The notes beneath the pieces are model-generated. The model was given only the letters and a program-made list of their open reading frames with translations, did no database searches and was not told where the DNA came from. The translations under genes were made by a program, and so were the position numbers. A DNA stretch of 64,000 nt, taken from the NCBI RefSeq assembly GCF_004793975.1, contig NZ_SRYB01000001.1:124001-188000 (forward strand). Direction: 5' to 3'. Of this stretch, positions 32,151-42,076 are shown in pieces; the first letter of the stretch is position 1; each line of letters begins with the position of its first letter. The DNA comes from Lepagella muris (lineage in GTDB: Bacteria > Bacteroidota > Bacteroidia > Bacteroidales > Muribaculaceae).

Positions 32151-32381
32151 TCATTTCGCGGCATAGACGCTCATGGGCACCGGGGTATTCTCCTCGTCAA
32201 AATCCGCCTTGTTATATTCCGGTGTTGTCGAAAGGTACTGCCATGCCTTATTGCCGTATCGGTTGCATATATCGCAAGCCCGGTTCAAGCGTTCTGCCTG
32301 ACCGGGTGCATTTGGATTGCTGAAATATCCGCGTATGCGCTCAATATGCGCCCAAAGCTGATTCAATGTCTTTGTCTTCAT
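32151..32381 (-). CDS. Hypothetical protein, 76 aa
   Basis: Start at ATG 32381 (MKTKTLNQLWAHIERIRGYF), 16 nt after the preceding stop; the longer upstream frame would overlap that gene entirely. The helix RLNRACDICNRYGNKAWQYL resembles small phage proteins of unknown role. Confidence 0.55.
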   Translation of the reverse strand: MKTKTLNQLWAHIERIRGYFSNPNAPGQAERLNRACDICNRYGNKAWQYLSTTPEYNKADFDEENTPVPMSVYAAK

Positions 32382-32397
32382 ATCTTTTTTATTATGG

Positions 32398-32811
32398 TTA
32401 TTCTTCATAATCATCATCCTCCCAGATGATAAATTTATCCTCAGATGTTTCCGACGGGGTGTAGATGAATTGGTTAGTCCAGAATGTATCATGCCAATTT
32501 GTAGCACTGTCCATCCCATTGTCGCCAAAGGAGTTTTCCAACTTGAAATCAAGACCCTTTAGCCATTTTGAAAATGCGCCTGACAAATCCGGTGTCGGGC
32601 CATCAGCATAAGAAGACGTGCAATGTGTGACTGAGAATCCTTTCGCGTATCCTACGACAAGACCCACGCGATTGTGAATGGCTATCGTTTCTTCCGCTAT
32701 TTGGCCATCGTGACCTATCTTCTCAGCAATATAGTTTACCATCGTCATTATATCGTCAGGAATATGGGTTTCATTCTCCCACTGCCTGAATTTCTCATCG
32801 TTGAATTTCAT
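32398..32811 (-). CDS. Hypothetical protein, 137 aa
   Basis: Not recognised. Acidic, alpha/beta, ending in DDDYEE. Starts MKFNDEKFRQWENETHIP. Lies in the 33.4 kb leftward operon. Confidence 0.55.
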   Translation of the reverse strand: MKFNDEKFRQWENETHIPDDIMTMVNYIAEKIGHDGQIAEETIAIHNRVGLVVGYAKGFSVTHCTSSYADGPTPDLSGAFSKWLKGLDFKLENSFGDNGMDSATNWHDTFWTNQFIYTPSETSEDKFIIWEDDDYEE

Positions 32812-32814
32812 ATC

Positions 32815-32994
32815 TTATGATTTTTGTGAGATTCTTTTGATATATTGTTTCTGCGCTTCTACAATGGCAGCCCTGATTCTGCTTTCTGATGCTCCTGCAT
32901 CTTCACCCTGACCTCCTACACGGTCTGCGATTTCATCAAGTTTTGCATACTGCTCAGGTGTCAGGTTGTCAGGGATATGATTATATCTTTTCAT
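32815..32994 (-). CDS. Hypothetical protein, 59 aa
   Basis: Start at ATG 32994 (MKRYNHIPDNLTPEQYAKLD); upstream methionines fall in weakly coding sequence. Helical and charged. Function unknown. Confidence 0.5.
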   Translation of the reverse strand: MKRYNHIPDNLTPEQYAKLDEIADRVGGQGEDAGASESRIRAAIVEAQKQYIKRISQKS

Positions 32995-33058
32995 AACTAT
33001 TGTCATTATTTGAAAGGCGAGCCGTATCATTCAGCGACCGGCTCGCCTTATGTGGGAT

Positions 33059-33394
33059 TTAACAAGCAACTTTGTTTTTATTCAAGACTTTTGCAAGTGT
33101 GGTCTTACCACAATCAAAGTACATATCGCGTTCAACACGCAAGCCATAGCGACCGCGCAAGGATTGAAGTTCTGAAAGGGTGAAATACCCAAACTCGCCC
33201 TCTAAGCCATCAACATAGCCAAAGAACTCATAATCGCCATTGGCAAGTTTACAGGCTTCTGTCACATACCATGTGAAGTTGCTCCACGGCATAAAGAATT
33301 TGGCGATGACCACTGCATCATACATCTTGCCATCCTGCGAATATGTAGGATATTTGGCGAAAAGTTTCTCAAGTGCTTTAGTTACAAGTTTCAT
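33059..33394 (-). CDS. DUF2958 family protein
   Basis: 111 residues. AVVIAKFFMPWSNFTWYVTE, then DYEFFGYVDGLEGEFGYFTL and ELQSLRGRYGLRVERDMYF, match the DUF2958 pattern found on plasmids and phages. Function is unknown. It is the first gene after the leftward promoter at 33430-33461. Confidence 0.8.
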   Translation of the reverse strand: MKLVTKALEKLFAKYPTYSQDGKMYDAVVIAKFFMPWSNFTWYVTEACKLANGDYEFFGYVDGLEGEFGYFTLSELQSLRGRYGLRVERDMYFDCGKTTLAKVLNKNKVAC

Positions 33395-33429
33395 ACTTTC
33401 TACTATTATTGTGTTATTGATTACGAGTG

Positions 33430-33461
33430 CAAAGTTAAACCAAATAGTTTAATTATACAAA
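33430..33461 (-). promoter_or_regulatory. Promoter with embedded operator, leftward from 33.4 kb
   Basis: TTTG (33461-33458), 20-nt spacer, TAACTTTG (33437-33430) on the minus strand. The spacer contains the inverted repeat TTAAAC-N6-GTTTAA (33435-33452), identical over 20 bp to the promoter at 51860-51891. A shared regulator, perhaps the adjacent Xre protein, is likely. Confidence 0.85.
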
Positions 33462-33505
33462 TAAAAACACAACTATTTTGTTTGAATTAATATTATTTAA
33501 CATAG

Positions 33506-33554
33506 TAAATGATTTAATTTTGTTCCTAAATTACTAACTTTGTAAAATCATTTA
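33506..33554 (+). promoter_or_regulatory. Promoter/operator of the 33575 Xre gene
   Basis: TAACTTTG (33535-33542) is a -7 box 32 nt upstream of the ATG; the -33 partner is not well spaced. TAAATGATTTA (33506-33516) and TAAAATCATTTA (33543-33554) form an inverted pair flanking it, consistent with autoregulation. Confidence 0.6.
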
Positions 33555-33574
33555 GTATAAGCCAAAATTAGGAA

Positions 33575-33877
33575 ATGGAGAACAGAATCAAGGAGCATAT
33601 CAAGGCAGCCGGTGTAATGCAGAAGGAACTTGCAGAGAAATTGGATATGACTACCGTAGGTCTTAATAAGATAGCCAATACTCCAATGCTAAAAATTGAA
33701 ACTTTTCAGAAAGTGGCAGATGCGCTCGGTATTCCGGTGTGGAAACTGTTGTTGAGCGATGAAGAGCTTGAGCAGATACGTTCCGAAGCAACCGCCAATC
33801 GACCGACAGATGAGTTCCGCTGTCCTAAGTGCGGAGCATTGCTTAAAGTCATTCCTACTGATGAAGAAAAACTTTGA
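33575..33877 (+). CDS. Xre-family regulator with C-terminal zinc ribbon
   Basis: 100 residues. HTH at about residues 1-58 (GVMQKELAEKLDMTTVGLNK), then an acidic linker and CPKCGALLKV. It shares its design with the regulators at 16395 and 18703. It is divergent from the 33.4 kb leftward operon and flanked by inverted repeats, so it probably controls both promoters. Confidence 0.85.
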   Translation: MENRIKEHIKAAGVMQKELAEKLDMTTVGLNKIANTPMLKIETFQKVADALGIPVWKLLLSDEELEQIRSEATANRPTDEFRCPKCGALLKVIPTDEEKL

Positions 33878-34157
33878 AAAGGCACTAATAAATTATGGCA
33901 GTCAGATTATGACCGCCATTTTTCAATATGCACTGAAAACGGAAAGATACGAGGATTGTGCCATCATCAAGGCACTATTTGAAAAGTATCATCTTGACCT
34001 GAATCAGACGATGGAAGAGTATCAGGCGTGTTTCTGGGAGATGGGTCTGTCCGGCAGGACTGCCATAACGAAAATCAACGACTTTCTTGCGGAGGCACTT
34101 GTAATGGTAGGATACCCGGCTGATGCCACAAGGATTGATGATTGTGTTCCGCTTTAA
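33861..34157 (+). CDS. Hypothetical protein coupled to the Xre gene, 98 aa
   Basis: Start at ATG 33861 (MKKNFEKALINYGSQIM), overlapping the Xre gene by 17 nt. All-helical; contains RYEDCAIIKALFEKYHLDLN. May work with the regulator. Its end overlaps the convergent 34154 gene by 4 nt. Confidence 0.6.
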   Translation: MKKNFEKALINYGSQIMTAIFQYALKTERYEDCAIIKALFEKYHLDLNQTMEEYQACFWEMGLSGRTAITKINDFLAEALVMVGYPADATRIDDCVPL

Positions 34158-34606
34158 TCAAAGACAAAAGATTCATCCGGCAGAGCTTCAAAGACCTCGT
34201 TTAAAATCAAATCCACATCCCTGCGGAAATCGGCATAAGCGTTGTATTCGATTATCAGGCTCGCACTATTGTCGGAAATCGGTGTGCTTGTAGTCAGACC
34301 GAACAATTCAGATATAATCTTTCTTAATCCCATCCTCATCCTGTCACCGGCAAGGGCTTTTGGGGAATACAGATACAGCACAACCATAATAAATTTCTTA
34401 CGGTTGCGCACAAGCATTGCGTCCTGTGGGCATCCCCTACGGGCATACACACGTTTATAGGCTTCATGGATTGTAGGCAATAGAGCAAGGTCAGTAAGAA
34501 TCGGCTCACCCAATTCTTCAAAAATCTGGGAAAGTTCAAGAACCTTATTGCGCATAGTCTTCAATGCGGCAATCTTCCCCATGTTGATTTTGGCTTCTTC
34601 GTTCAT
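34154..34606 (-). CDS. Hypothetical phage protein, 150 aa
   Basis: Start at ATG 34606 (MNEEAKINMGKIAALKTM). Contains LTDLALLPTIHEAYKRVYAR, a phrase I associate with a family recurrent in Bacteroides phages, of unknown function. The gene is isolated between two rightward genes. Confidence 0.6.
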   Translation of the reverse strand: MNEEAKINMGKIAALKTMRNKVLELSQIFEELGEPILTDLALLPTIHEAYKRVYARRGCPQDAMLVRNRKKFIMVVLYLYSPKALAGDRMRMGLRKIISELFGLTTSTPISDNSASLIIEYNAYADFRRDVDLILNEVFEALPDESFVFD

Positions 34607-34706
34607 TTTGGCAGTAGGGTTAAAGGTTAAAAACGCACCCTTTCTGCACAATTCTTCTCTTTTCGGTTACAAAGTTACGATTTTTTTCTGATAGTTCCTT
34701 ATGCGT

Positions 34707-34731
34707 GCGCGAAAAATAATGTGTTTCGCGC
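34707..34731. promoter_or_regulatory. Inverted repeat in the tape-measure leader
   Basis: GCGCGAAA (34707-34714) and TTTCGCGC (34724-34731) are perfect inverses around nine A/T-rich bases, 48 nt upstream of the tape-measure ATG. The gap 34607-34778 contains no TAnnTTTG promoter with a good -33 partner. This may be a late-promoter element or a hairpin. Confidence 0.4.
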
Positions 34732-34778
34732 CTTTGAGCGGTAAATTGGCTGATTGAATTTAACAAATTCCAGCCGAT

Positions 34779-37700
34779 ATGCCGCTTTTATCATTTGAAG
34801 TATATTCCAATTACGAGGAAGTCGCAAGACTTCGCTCTGAGATTACGATGCTTGAGAACCGTCTGAGGTCTTTTGGCCCCGGCACTTCCGTTTCAACCAT
34901 TCGCGCCGTAGAAGCACAGCTCCAGTCTGCAAGGGCAAAATTCAGGGGTCTTGCTTTGGATGCGGCACAAGCCGGGGCTTCCCTTGAACTGAATATCCGC
35001 AAGGGGGCTAACGGAGCAATCGCAGCCATCAATGACTTACAGCAGAAATTAACCGACCCCATTCAGGGATTGACGCAGATAGCCGGTGTAGCCGGTCTTG
35101 GTATGTTCCTGAATAACGTGACAAAGATTCGCGGTCAGTTTCAGTTGATGGAAACAAACATCAACACACTTCTCGGTGGTGCTGAAAAGGGTCAGGCTAT
35201 GATGGCTGAACTTACCGAATATGCGAAAGTATCGCCACTTGACTTTCAAGGAACTGTCGGAGCCGCCCAGATGATGCTTGGATTCGGCATCGACCAGCAG
35301 AAGATTCTGCCCTTTATGAAAGCCCTCGGTGACGTGTCTATGGGTGACGCGCAGCGATTCCAATCCCTGACTCTTGCTTTCTCTCAGATGTCGGCCGCAG
35401 GTAAACTGATGGGTCAGGACTTGATGCAGATGGTCAATGCAGGATTCCAGCCACTTGACCAGTTGGCTAAGGATACCGGCAAATCAATCGGTCAGCTCAA
35501 GGATGAGATGTCGCAGGGTAAGATTTCGGCTGAAATGGTTCAACAGGCGTTCATCAATGCGACTTCCGAGGGCGGCAAGTTCTACAATATGTCACAAGCC
35601 GCCACTGCCACCATCACCGGTCAGATGTCGATGCTCGGCGATGCGACCGACCTTATGTTCAATGGCCTTGGAAAGAAGTCAGAGGACGCAATCATCAAGG
35701 TCATAGAGGGTGCTACTTGGATGGTAGAGAACTATGAAAAGGTTGGAGGTGTGTTGGGAACTGCCATTGCCACTTTCGGTATCTATAAGGCATCCGCTAT
35801 GGCGAGTGAATTTGCAATAAAGGTTGCATCCGAAGAAAGAAGCAAGGCTGTTGTGCAAGGCTTTGAGGAAGAAATCGCCAAGATGGAGGAGTATCAGCGT
35901 CAACGCGCACTTCTGGCATTTGATGAAGATGTCAGAAGCGCACTTGAAACCGGGTCTATATCTTCCGAAATGGCTGAGAAGATTCAGGCATTGCGTGAGG
36001 AAGTGGGTATGCGGAAAGAAGCGGCACAGGCAGCCGTGGATGCTGCAAGGACAGAACAGGCTGCAATCAATGATGCTCTCAAGGCTGCCAATGAAAAGGT
36101 TGACAAGGCTCAGGAAATGGTGGATGTGGCTAACCAAATCGGAACTGCGGAAGAGCAAGCCGCAGCTGCCAATGAATTGCTTACAGCTCAAATGGAGCGT
36201 GAAGCCCTTACTACCCAGCTTGCCAATTCCCAGACCCGCGTTCATGAGGCTGAGATGGCATTGGATGCCGCAGCCACCCAGTCTAACACCATATCCCAGA
36301 TTCAGCAGACCAACGCCACAAATGCAAACACCGCTGCCCAGAACACCAATACTGTTGCAACCGGCAGAGGGCGCATCGCTACGGCTTTATCCACGGCAGG
36401 AAACAAGATTGCGACCGTGGCCCAGTATGCCTATACGACCGCGATTAACACCTGTACGAAAGCATGGCAATCCCTGAAAGTTGCCTTTGCAACAAATTCC
36501 ATAGGCTTAATCATCACTGCCCTGACTACTGTCATCGGGCTGTTTATGACATTCAAGAATGAAACGGAAGAGGCTACATCGGAAATGGAGCGTTTCGGTG
36601 AAGCCGCCACCAAGACAAAAAGCAATGTCAACACATTGTATTCTGTTCTTGATTCCGTAAACAAGGAAAGCAAGGTTTATAAGGATTCTCTTGAAGAGTT
36701 GACCAAGATTGCTAAAGATTACGGCATCCAGATAGATTCTGAAAAGGACACTCTTGACCAACTTAATGAGAAACGCGCACAACTTATCGCCCTGATAGAA
36801 AAAGAGGGTGAAGCCCGGCAGATAGCAAACCGCATCGCATCGTATGAGGAAGACAAGAAGAAGAATAGTGATGATTTCGTCAAGAATATGGCTGAAAGCA
36901 TCGCTGATGAAAGCAAAAAGGATGCAAAGGACAATGCAGACCGTTTCGCCAGAATCATAGCTGATACCGTCGATAGGAAGAAAGCCGAATTGCTACCACT
37001 TATCAACGAGCTTGAGCAGCTTCAAAGGGAATATGCAACCGAATCGTCAAAAGGCGAATATGCCGATGCCTCCCGGATGGCTGAACTGCATAAGCGCATT
37101 GCATCCTTGCAGAACAATATCGCCAAGACTGCCAATGAGGAAGCGAAAAACTATGCAAAGGCAATGGGCATGGCAGAAGATTATATCCTTGACATTAAGG
37201 ATACATCAAAGTTGGTTGGGGAACTGACCAAGCAGATTACTACTGCCGACAACTTCATAAAGCAGACTCAGGCTAATGCTAAGGCTGTCAATGATGAACT
37301 TGAACGTACAAAGGATGCCGCGCCACCGGTTGACTATTCCACATTTGATTCCAAGAAACTGACCGAGGAGTTGACAAAGGTTTCAAATGCCGTGGATGAT
37401 ATAAACAAGACCCCGGTTAAGCCACTTTCTGACCCCATCAACATTCACTCCCTGATAGAAACGGCGCAGAAAGCGGAAGAAAAGATTAGTGATGTCGATA
37501 ATTCGTCAGCATCTCCAAAGACTGATAATTCCGCACTTGATGAAACCGCTCAGAAAGGAGAAAAGGCTGAGGATAAAATTAAGGACATAGACAATACTAC
37601 TGCCACACCTTATATCGACACGAAGTATCTTGATATAGCCCTTTCCAAACTTGACAATATAAAGATTTCATTGAAAGAAGTTGGTGGTCAGGTTCTGAAT

Positions 37701-40700
37701 ACGTCCGGGGCTGAAAGAGAACAGCTCCAGTCACTGATGTCTAAGTATGGCAAGAATGGGAAACTTGACACAAAGCAGATGTCAAAGGAGGATGTGGCTC
37801 TATACAATCAGATAGTCCGCAATGCGCGTCTGCGTAGTAACTTCTCATTTGAGGGCAATAAGTATAAACTTAATTCCGAACAGTCTGCAATACTCCAGCA
37901 GTTCATAGACCGATATGGCACATCCTTGAATGAATCAAAGATGTCTGATGTTGACAAACGTCTATATCAGCAGTTGAAGAATGACCTCCGGGTTGGTGCT
38001 TACAACGCCAATAAAAACAATCAGACCGGGGCGATGAAAGCCATTAAGGATGCTCTTGAAAACCAGATAAAGACTGCCAAGACAACCGAGGAATTTGCCA
38101 ATATCCGCAAGTCCATCAATGCACAGATGCAAAAGGTTGACCAGAGCAGTGAACTTTACAAGTATTACGAAAAGCAGTTGAAAGCCCTTGATAAGAGGGA
38201 TAAAACCAAAAAAGATAAGAACAGCGGCAAGGATGACCCCAAGCAAAGAGCCTATGAACTTCGCAAGGCACGGCTTGAGGAAGAGAAGCGTACCAATGAA
38301 TTGTTACAGGCTGAAAAGAATCGTCAGCGTGAACTTGAGATTGCGCAGATGGAGGATAATTCCGAAAAGGAAATCGCCACTATCAAATTCACATCCGAAA
38401 AGAAGCGTCAGGCTCTTGAGGCAGAACTGAAAAAGGAAGCATCTATCCTTGAGAAAAATGCCATGCAAGATTGGATGAAAGGCGGCAAGAACCGAAAGGA
38501 GTATCAGTATTATGAACAGTTCACGGATAAGCAGCTTGCAGAGATGCGTAAGCAGTATCAGGAACAGGCCCGTAGCAATATCGGCTATGATACCCAGCTT
38601 TCTCTTATCGCCAACAATGAGGCTTCTGAATTGCAGAAAGTACATCAGACCGACATGACGGCTATGCGCGACTATCTAAAGGAATACGGAACATTCCAGC
38701 AGAAGAAACTTGCAATAGCCGAAGAATACGCTGAGAAGATTCGTAAGGCGCAGAATAAGGGTGAGGAATTGACTCTTATGGCTCAGCGCGATACGGAACT
38801 TCGCGCCCTTGAATCAAAGGCTATGACCAGTCAGATTGATTGGTATTCAGTCTTTGATAATGTCGGTGTAATAATGCGAGGTCAGCTTGAACCCTTATAC
38901 AAGCAGTTGCAGGAATACGTCAAATCCGATGCTTTCAGAAAATCTGGGGCTGACAATCAGCAGACGGTCATCAATGCGATGGATAAGATTCGTTCCCAGC
39001 TTGGTACTACGGATTCGTGGAAAGACCTTTCATCCGCCCTTGCTGACTATCAGAACGCACTGAATGAATTGCGTGTCGCCACTGAAAACGATACACGGGT
39101 AAGCGCGGAACTTGCCAAGTTGACCGAAGCCAAGAATACGGCTGATGCCAATCTTGAAAGAGCCAGAACCAATGCTGATACTACACCGGAACAGATGAAG
39201 GAATACATTGAGGCGGTCGAAGCCGCGCAGTTGGCTCTTGAGAACTATTCTTCAACTGTTGTGGCAAACAATCAGGCTATGCAGGAAGCGCAGAATCAGG
39301 TTCAAAGCAGTGGCACGTTATTATCTATGACCGCAAAGAACGTGATGCAGCCGGTAAGCGAGATATACACATTCCTAAGCGGTGCCGGACTTTCGCAGTT
39401 GGCTGAACTGTGGGGCGCATTTGATGAACTGAAAGGAGGCATTGATGGTCTGAAAGCTCTTAAAGATATTGGGAAAGATACGAAAGAACTGAATGATGGC
39501 ATGGCAGAAGCCGGGGCAGCCTTAGCAAAGGAATTGCCGGCTGAACTTACCGAGGGTCTAAGCAAAGCGGGTCTAATTGGTCAGATTATATCCGCAGTCC
39601 TGAAAATCCTTGACATTCTCAAGGATGGCGTGGGTACGCTTATTTCTTCCATTCTTGATTCTATCTTTGGGGCCATAAGTGGAATCATCGACAATATCTT
39701 ATCCGGTGAAATCTTCAAGCAGATTGGTGAAAGCCTCTACAAAGGTATCCTCGGAATATTCAAATCCATCTTCACTATGGGCGGTCTTTTTGATTGGATT
39801 GGCAATGGTGAAAGCGATAAGAATCTTGAAAAGGATATTGAACGCCTGACCGCGACTAACGATGCACTCCGCAAGGCAGTAGATAATCTTGCCACTGAAA
39901 TGAAAGAAGCGGCTACGGCTGATATGGGCGAATTGTATAAGCAACAGAAAGCCGACATCGAGCAGTCAATGAAGAATACTCAGGAAATGATGTCACGCGC
40001 CGGGGCTGCCTATTCAAACGGATTCTTGGGTATCGGTGGAAGTAAGTCATCCAATCATAAAATCAATAAGGGAATGAGCGGTTCTGACTGGTCGCGTATT
40101 TCTCAGATTGTCGGTAAGACCATATCAAGTGCCGGTGAGTTCTGGAATCTCACTTCGGAACAGATGGCTAAGATTGCACAGAGCGCACCTGACCTCTATG
40201 CCAAAATCAAAGGTCTTGCCGATGACGGCTACAAGGATGCTTCGCAGTTCATAGATGAGTACATCGAATACTATAAGGAACTGGAAGAGCTTGAAAATTC
40301 TTTCAGGGAGTCGCTGACCGATGTGTCGTTTGATAGCGTCAAGGATGACTTCAAATCCCTATTGCTTGATATGGAGTCCGATTCTAAGGATTTCGCAAGC
40401 AACTGGGAAAAGATGATGCAGCAGGCCGTCATCAATAGCCTTATGAACTCCAAATATAATCAGATGCTGAAAGATTGGTATAACGGATTTTCCGATGCCA
40501 TGAACGATGACAATGGTCTGACCGAGGCAGAGCAAGCCAAACTGAAACAGGAATGGGATAGCATCGTCAACAGTGCCATTGCTGACCGCGATAGTCTTAA
40601 AAAAGCTATGGGCTGGGATACCGGCAGCGGATACTCGCAGGAAGCATCGAAATATGGAGTTAACACATTGTCGGAAGATACGGGGCTTGCAATAGTTGGC

Positions 40701-40970
40701 AGGATGACCGCTATGCAGGAAGCCGTCGAATCCATAAAGGCATCTGAATCCGTATCCGTGCTGACCCTTGCAGACCTTACTGATGAACTTATCCAGATAG
40801 CAATGGAATACAGCCGTTTCAACGTGCATCAGGATAACATTGAGCGTCAGCTTGCCAGAATCTACATTGAATTGCAGACCATCAGTGAAAACACCGGGGC
40901 AATCGTGAAGCCGATTATGTCGATGCAAGCGGACGTTGCCGAAATCAAGAAATACGCTAAAAATCTATAA
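34779..40970 (+). CDS. Tape measure protein
   Basis: 2063 residues. An N-terminal coiled coil (about 1-45) leads into the tape-measure domain (about 95-260, QFQLMETNINTLLGGAEKGQ and DLMQMVNAGFQPLDQLA). A hydrophobic segment near 575 (NSIGLIITALTTVIGLFMTF) and another cluster near 1600-1650 (LIGQIISAVLKILDIL) are separated by long A/E/K/Q coiled-coil runs. Such proteins set tail length and enter the host envelope on DNA ejection. At roughly 1.5 angstrom per residue, the tail would be about 300 nm long; this is an estimate. It is a standard ATG gene, unlike the capsid gene. Confidence 0.95.
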   Translation: MPLLSFEVYSNYEEVARLRSEITMLENRLRSFGPGTSVSTIRAVEAQLQSARAKFRGLALDAAQAGASLELNIRKGANGAIAAINDLQQKLTDPIQGLTQIAGVAGLGMFLNNVTKIRGQFQLMETNINTLLGGAEKGQAMMAELTEYAKVSPLDFQGTVGAAQMMLGFGIDQQKILPFMKALGDVSMGDAQRFQSLTLAFSQMSAAGKLMGQDLMQMVNAGFQPLDQLAKDTGKSIGQLKDEMSQGKISAEMVQQAFINATSEGGKFYNMSQAATATITGQMSMLGDATDLMFNGLGKKSEDAIIKVIEGATWMVENYEKVGGVLGTAIATFGIYKASAMASEFAIKVASEERSKAVVQGFEEEIAKMEEYQRQRALLAFDEDVRSALETGSISSEMAEKIQALREEVGMRKEAAQAAVDAARTEQAAINDALKAANEKVDKAQEMVDVANQIGTAEEQAAAANELLTAQMEREALTTQLANSQTRVHEAEMALDAAATQSNTISQIQQTNATNANTAAQNTNTVATGRGRIATALSTAGNKIATVAQYAYTTAINTCTKAWQSLKVAFATNSIGLIITALTTVIGLFMTFKNETEEATSEMERFGEAATKTKSNVNTLYSVLDSVNKESKVYKDSLEELTKIAKDYGIQIDSEKDTLDQLNEKRAQLIALIEKEGEARQIANRIASYEEDKKKNSDDFVKNMAESIADESKKDAKDNADRFARIIADTVDRKKAELLPLINELEQLQREYATESSKGEYADASRMAELHKRIASLQNNIAKTANEEAKNYAKAMGMAEDYILDIKDTSKLVGELTKQITTADNFIKQTQANAKAVNDELERTKDAAPPVDYSTFDSKKLTEELTKVSNAVDDINKTPVKPLSDPINIHSLIETAQKAEEKISDVDNSSASPKTDNSALDETAQKGEKAEDKIKDIDNTTATPYIDTKYLDIALSKLDNIKISLKEVGGQVLNTSGAEREQLQSLMSKYGKNGKLDTKQMSKEDVALYNQIVRNARLRSNFSFEGNKYKLNSEQSAILQQFIDRYGTSLNESKMSDVDKRLYQQLKNDLRVGAYNANKNNQTGAMKAIKDALENQIKTAKTTEEFANIRKSINAQMQKVDQSSELYKYYEKQLKALDKRDKTKKDKNSGKDDPKQRAYELRKARLEEEKRTNELLQAEKNRQRELEIAQMEDNSEKEIATIKFTSEKKRQALEAELKKEASILEKNAMQDWMKGGKNRKEYQYYEQFTDKQLAEMRKQYQEQARSNIGYDTQLSLIANNEASELQKVHQTDMTAMRDYLKEYGTFQQKKLAIAEEYAEKIRKAQNKGEELTLMAQRDTELRALESKAMTSQIDWYSVFDNVGVIMRGQLEPLYKQLQEYVKSDAFRKSGADNQQTVINAMDKIRSQLGTTDSWKDLSSALADYQNALNELRVATENDTRVSAELAKLTEAKNTADANLERARTNADTTPEQMKEYIEAVEAAQLALENYSSTVVANNQAMQEAQNQVQSSGTLLSMTAKNVMQPVSEIYTFLSGAGLSQLAELWGAFDELKGGIDGLKALKDIGKDTKELNDGMAEAGAALAKELPAELTEGLSKAGLIGQIISAVLKILDILKDGVGTLISSILDSIFGAISGIIDNILSGEIFKQIGESLYKGILGIFKSIFTMGGLFDWIGNGESDKNLEKDIERLTATNDALRKAVDNLATEMKEAATADMGELYKQQKADIEQSMKNTQEMMSRAGAAYSNGFLGIGGSKSSNHKINKGMSGSDWSRISQIVGKTISSAGEFWNLTSEQMAKIAQSAPDLYAKIKGLADDGYKDASQFIDEYIEYYKELEELENSFRESLTDVSFDSVKDDFKSLLLDMESDSKDFASNWEKMMQQAVINSLMNSKYNQMLKDWYNGFSDAMNDDNGLTEAEQAKLKQEWDSIVNSAIADRDSLKKAMGWDTGSGYSQEASKYGVNTLSEDTGLAIVGRMTAMQEAVESIKASESVSVLTLADLTDELIQIAMEYSRFNVHQDNIERQLARIYIELQTISENTGAIVKPIMSMQADVAEIKKYAKNL

Positions 40971-40972
40971 TT

Positions 40973-41404
40973 ATGGATAAGATACCGGAACTTAAAATCA
41001 ATAAATACCCAGTCTATGACTTTTTTGGTGTAAGAATGGGTGATGGCTTTCTGGATGCGCTTACCGAGCCATTAAGCCTTAAAGAGAACATTCAGAATGA
41101 ATCGCGCCTTGAACATGGGAAGAGGGTCATCGTTGATGAGAATCCTAAATTTGCATCCCGCGAAGTTCTTTTGGATTTCACGATAACCGGCAATTCCCCG
41201 GCGGATTTCCTTACAAAGAAGAATGGCTTTCTTGCTTTGATGTATAAGGGCAACATAAAATTAGAGGTGCCGCAGGTCAATACCAATGTCTATAATCTGA
41301 TATACCGGAGTAAAGGCACTGACTACGGAATGAACGCACAGCGTACATTCTGCCACATGATGCTGAAATTTGAAGAGCCGAATCCGAACAATCGTTCTGA
41401 ATAG
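40973..41404 (+). CDS. Distal tail / tail-tip associated protein
   Basis: 143 residues, starting two bases after the tape-measure stop. It has strands typical of small tail-tip proteins, including RMGDGFLDALTEPLSLKENI and REVLLDFTITGNSPADFLTK. Position right after the tape measure suggests a distal tail (Dit-like) component. It is followed by a bidirectional terminator, so the remaining tail-tip genes are elsewhere. Confidence 0.65.
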   Translation: MDKIPELKINKYPVYDFFGVRMGDGFLDALTEPLSLKENIQNESRLEHGKRVIVDENPKFASREVLLDFTITGNSPADFLTKKNGFLALMYKGNIKLEVPQVNTNVYNLIYRSKGTDYGMNAQRTFCHMMLKFEEPNPNNRSE

Positions 41405-41422
41405 GCTTGTCATTCAGAGATA

Positions 41423-41460
41423 ATAAAAGGGCGGTCGGTTTTATCCAATCGCCCTTTTAT
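41423..41460. terminator. Bidirectional terminator
   Basis: ATAAAAGGGCG (41423-41433) and CGCCCTTTTAT (41450-41460) form a perfect 11-bp stem with A- and T-runs on the outer sides. It lies between the convergent tail and 41460-41885 genes and overlaps the latter's stop codon. Confidence 0.9.
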
Positions 41461-41885
41461 CATTCATCAGTACGTTTCTTATGTATGTGTAATCGTTTGA
41501 CCGATGATTTAGGATTCATCATCATTGCCCTCAGTGTCAGTTGGTACTTGGGAGCATATTTACTGTTTTCCACATCAAGAATAATCAAGCCTTGCCTTAT
41601 CATTTCAACTACCATTTTCTGAACCATCTCTTTTAACTCTTCATTGAAGACAAATACTTCAGCGGATGTTATGTCAAAATGTTCCAGCGTTTCAGATACA
41701 TCAGGATGTCCCAGCCTGTTATACATACACTGAATGTTATCAATGTCTTTCCTGCTGACTTCATTTCGTATTGAAATCATCGTATCCTTTTCAGCAAGAC
41801 CATTCATTACCTGAGTTGCTCTTCTATTTTCTGCTTCTGCGAAGACTTCAAGCAAATTATTTATTTGCCCCGGCTTTTGTTCCAT
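41460..41885 (-). CDS. Hypothetical protein, 141 aa
   Basis: Not recognised. Mostly helical; C-terminus SSVKRLHIHKKRTDE is basic. Last gene of the long leftward early operon. Confidence 0.55.
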   Translation of the reverse strand: MEQKPGQINNLLEVFAEAENRRATQVMNGLAEKDTMISIRNEVSRKDIDNIQCMYNRLGHPDVSETLEHFDITSAEVFVFNEELKEMVQKMVVEMIRQGLIILDVENSKYAPKYQLTLRAMMMNPKSSVKRLHIHKKRTDE

Positions 41886-42075
41886 TTTCCTTACATTCGC
41901 GTTTGTGTCTTCTATATGCCCATCTGAAAAGATAAATCATAAATAAAAGAAAGACCGTATGATATATCATCAGAAATAATCTACATTCGTATGCAGCCCG
42001 GATTGCATCAGCCGACATCTGGATAATGCCGAAGACTATTGCACATAGATAGATTTTGAAACCTTTCAGATTCAT
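41857..42075 (-). CDS. Two-pass small membrane protein
   Basis: Start at ATG 42075 (MNLKGFKIYLCAIVFGII), where it nearly abuts the preceding stop. Two hydrophobic segments (about residues 4-24 and 33-54) are followed by a basic tail RWAYRRHKREC. Size and topology are holin-like, but the context is early metabolism, so the role is open. Confidence 0.55.
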   Translation of the reverse strand: MNLKGFKIYLCAIVFGIIQMSADAIRAAYECRLFLMIYHTVFLLFMIYLFRWAYRRHKRECKENGTKAGANK

Positions 42076-42076
42076 A

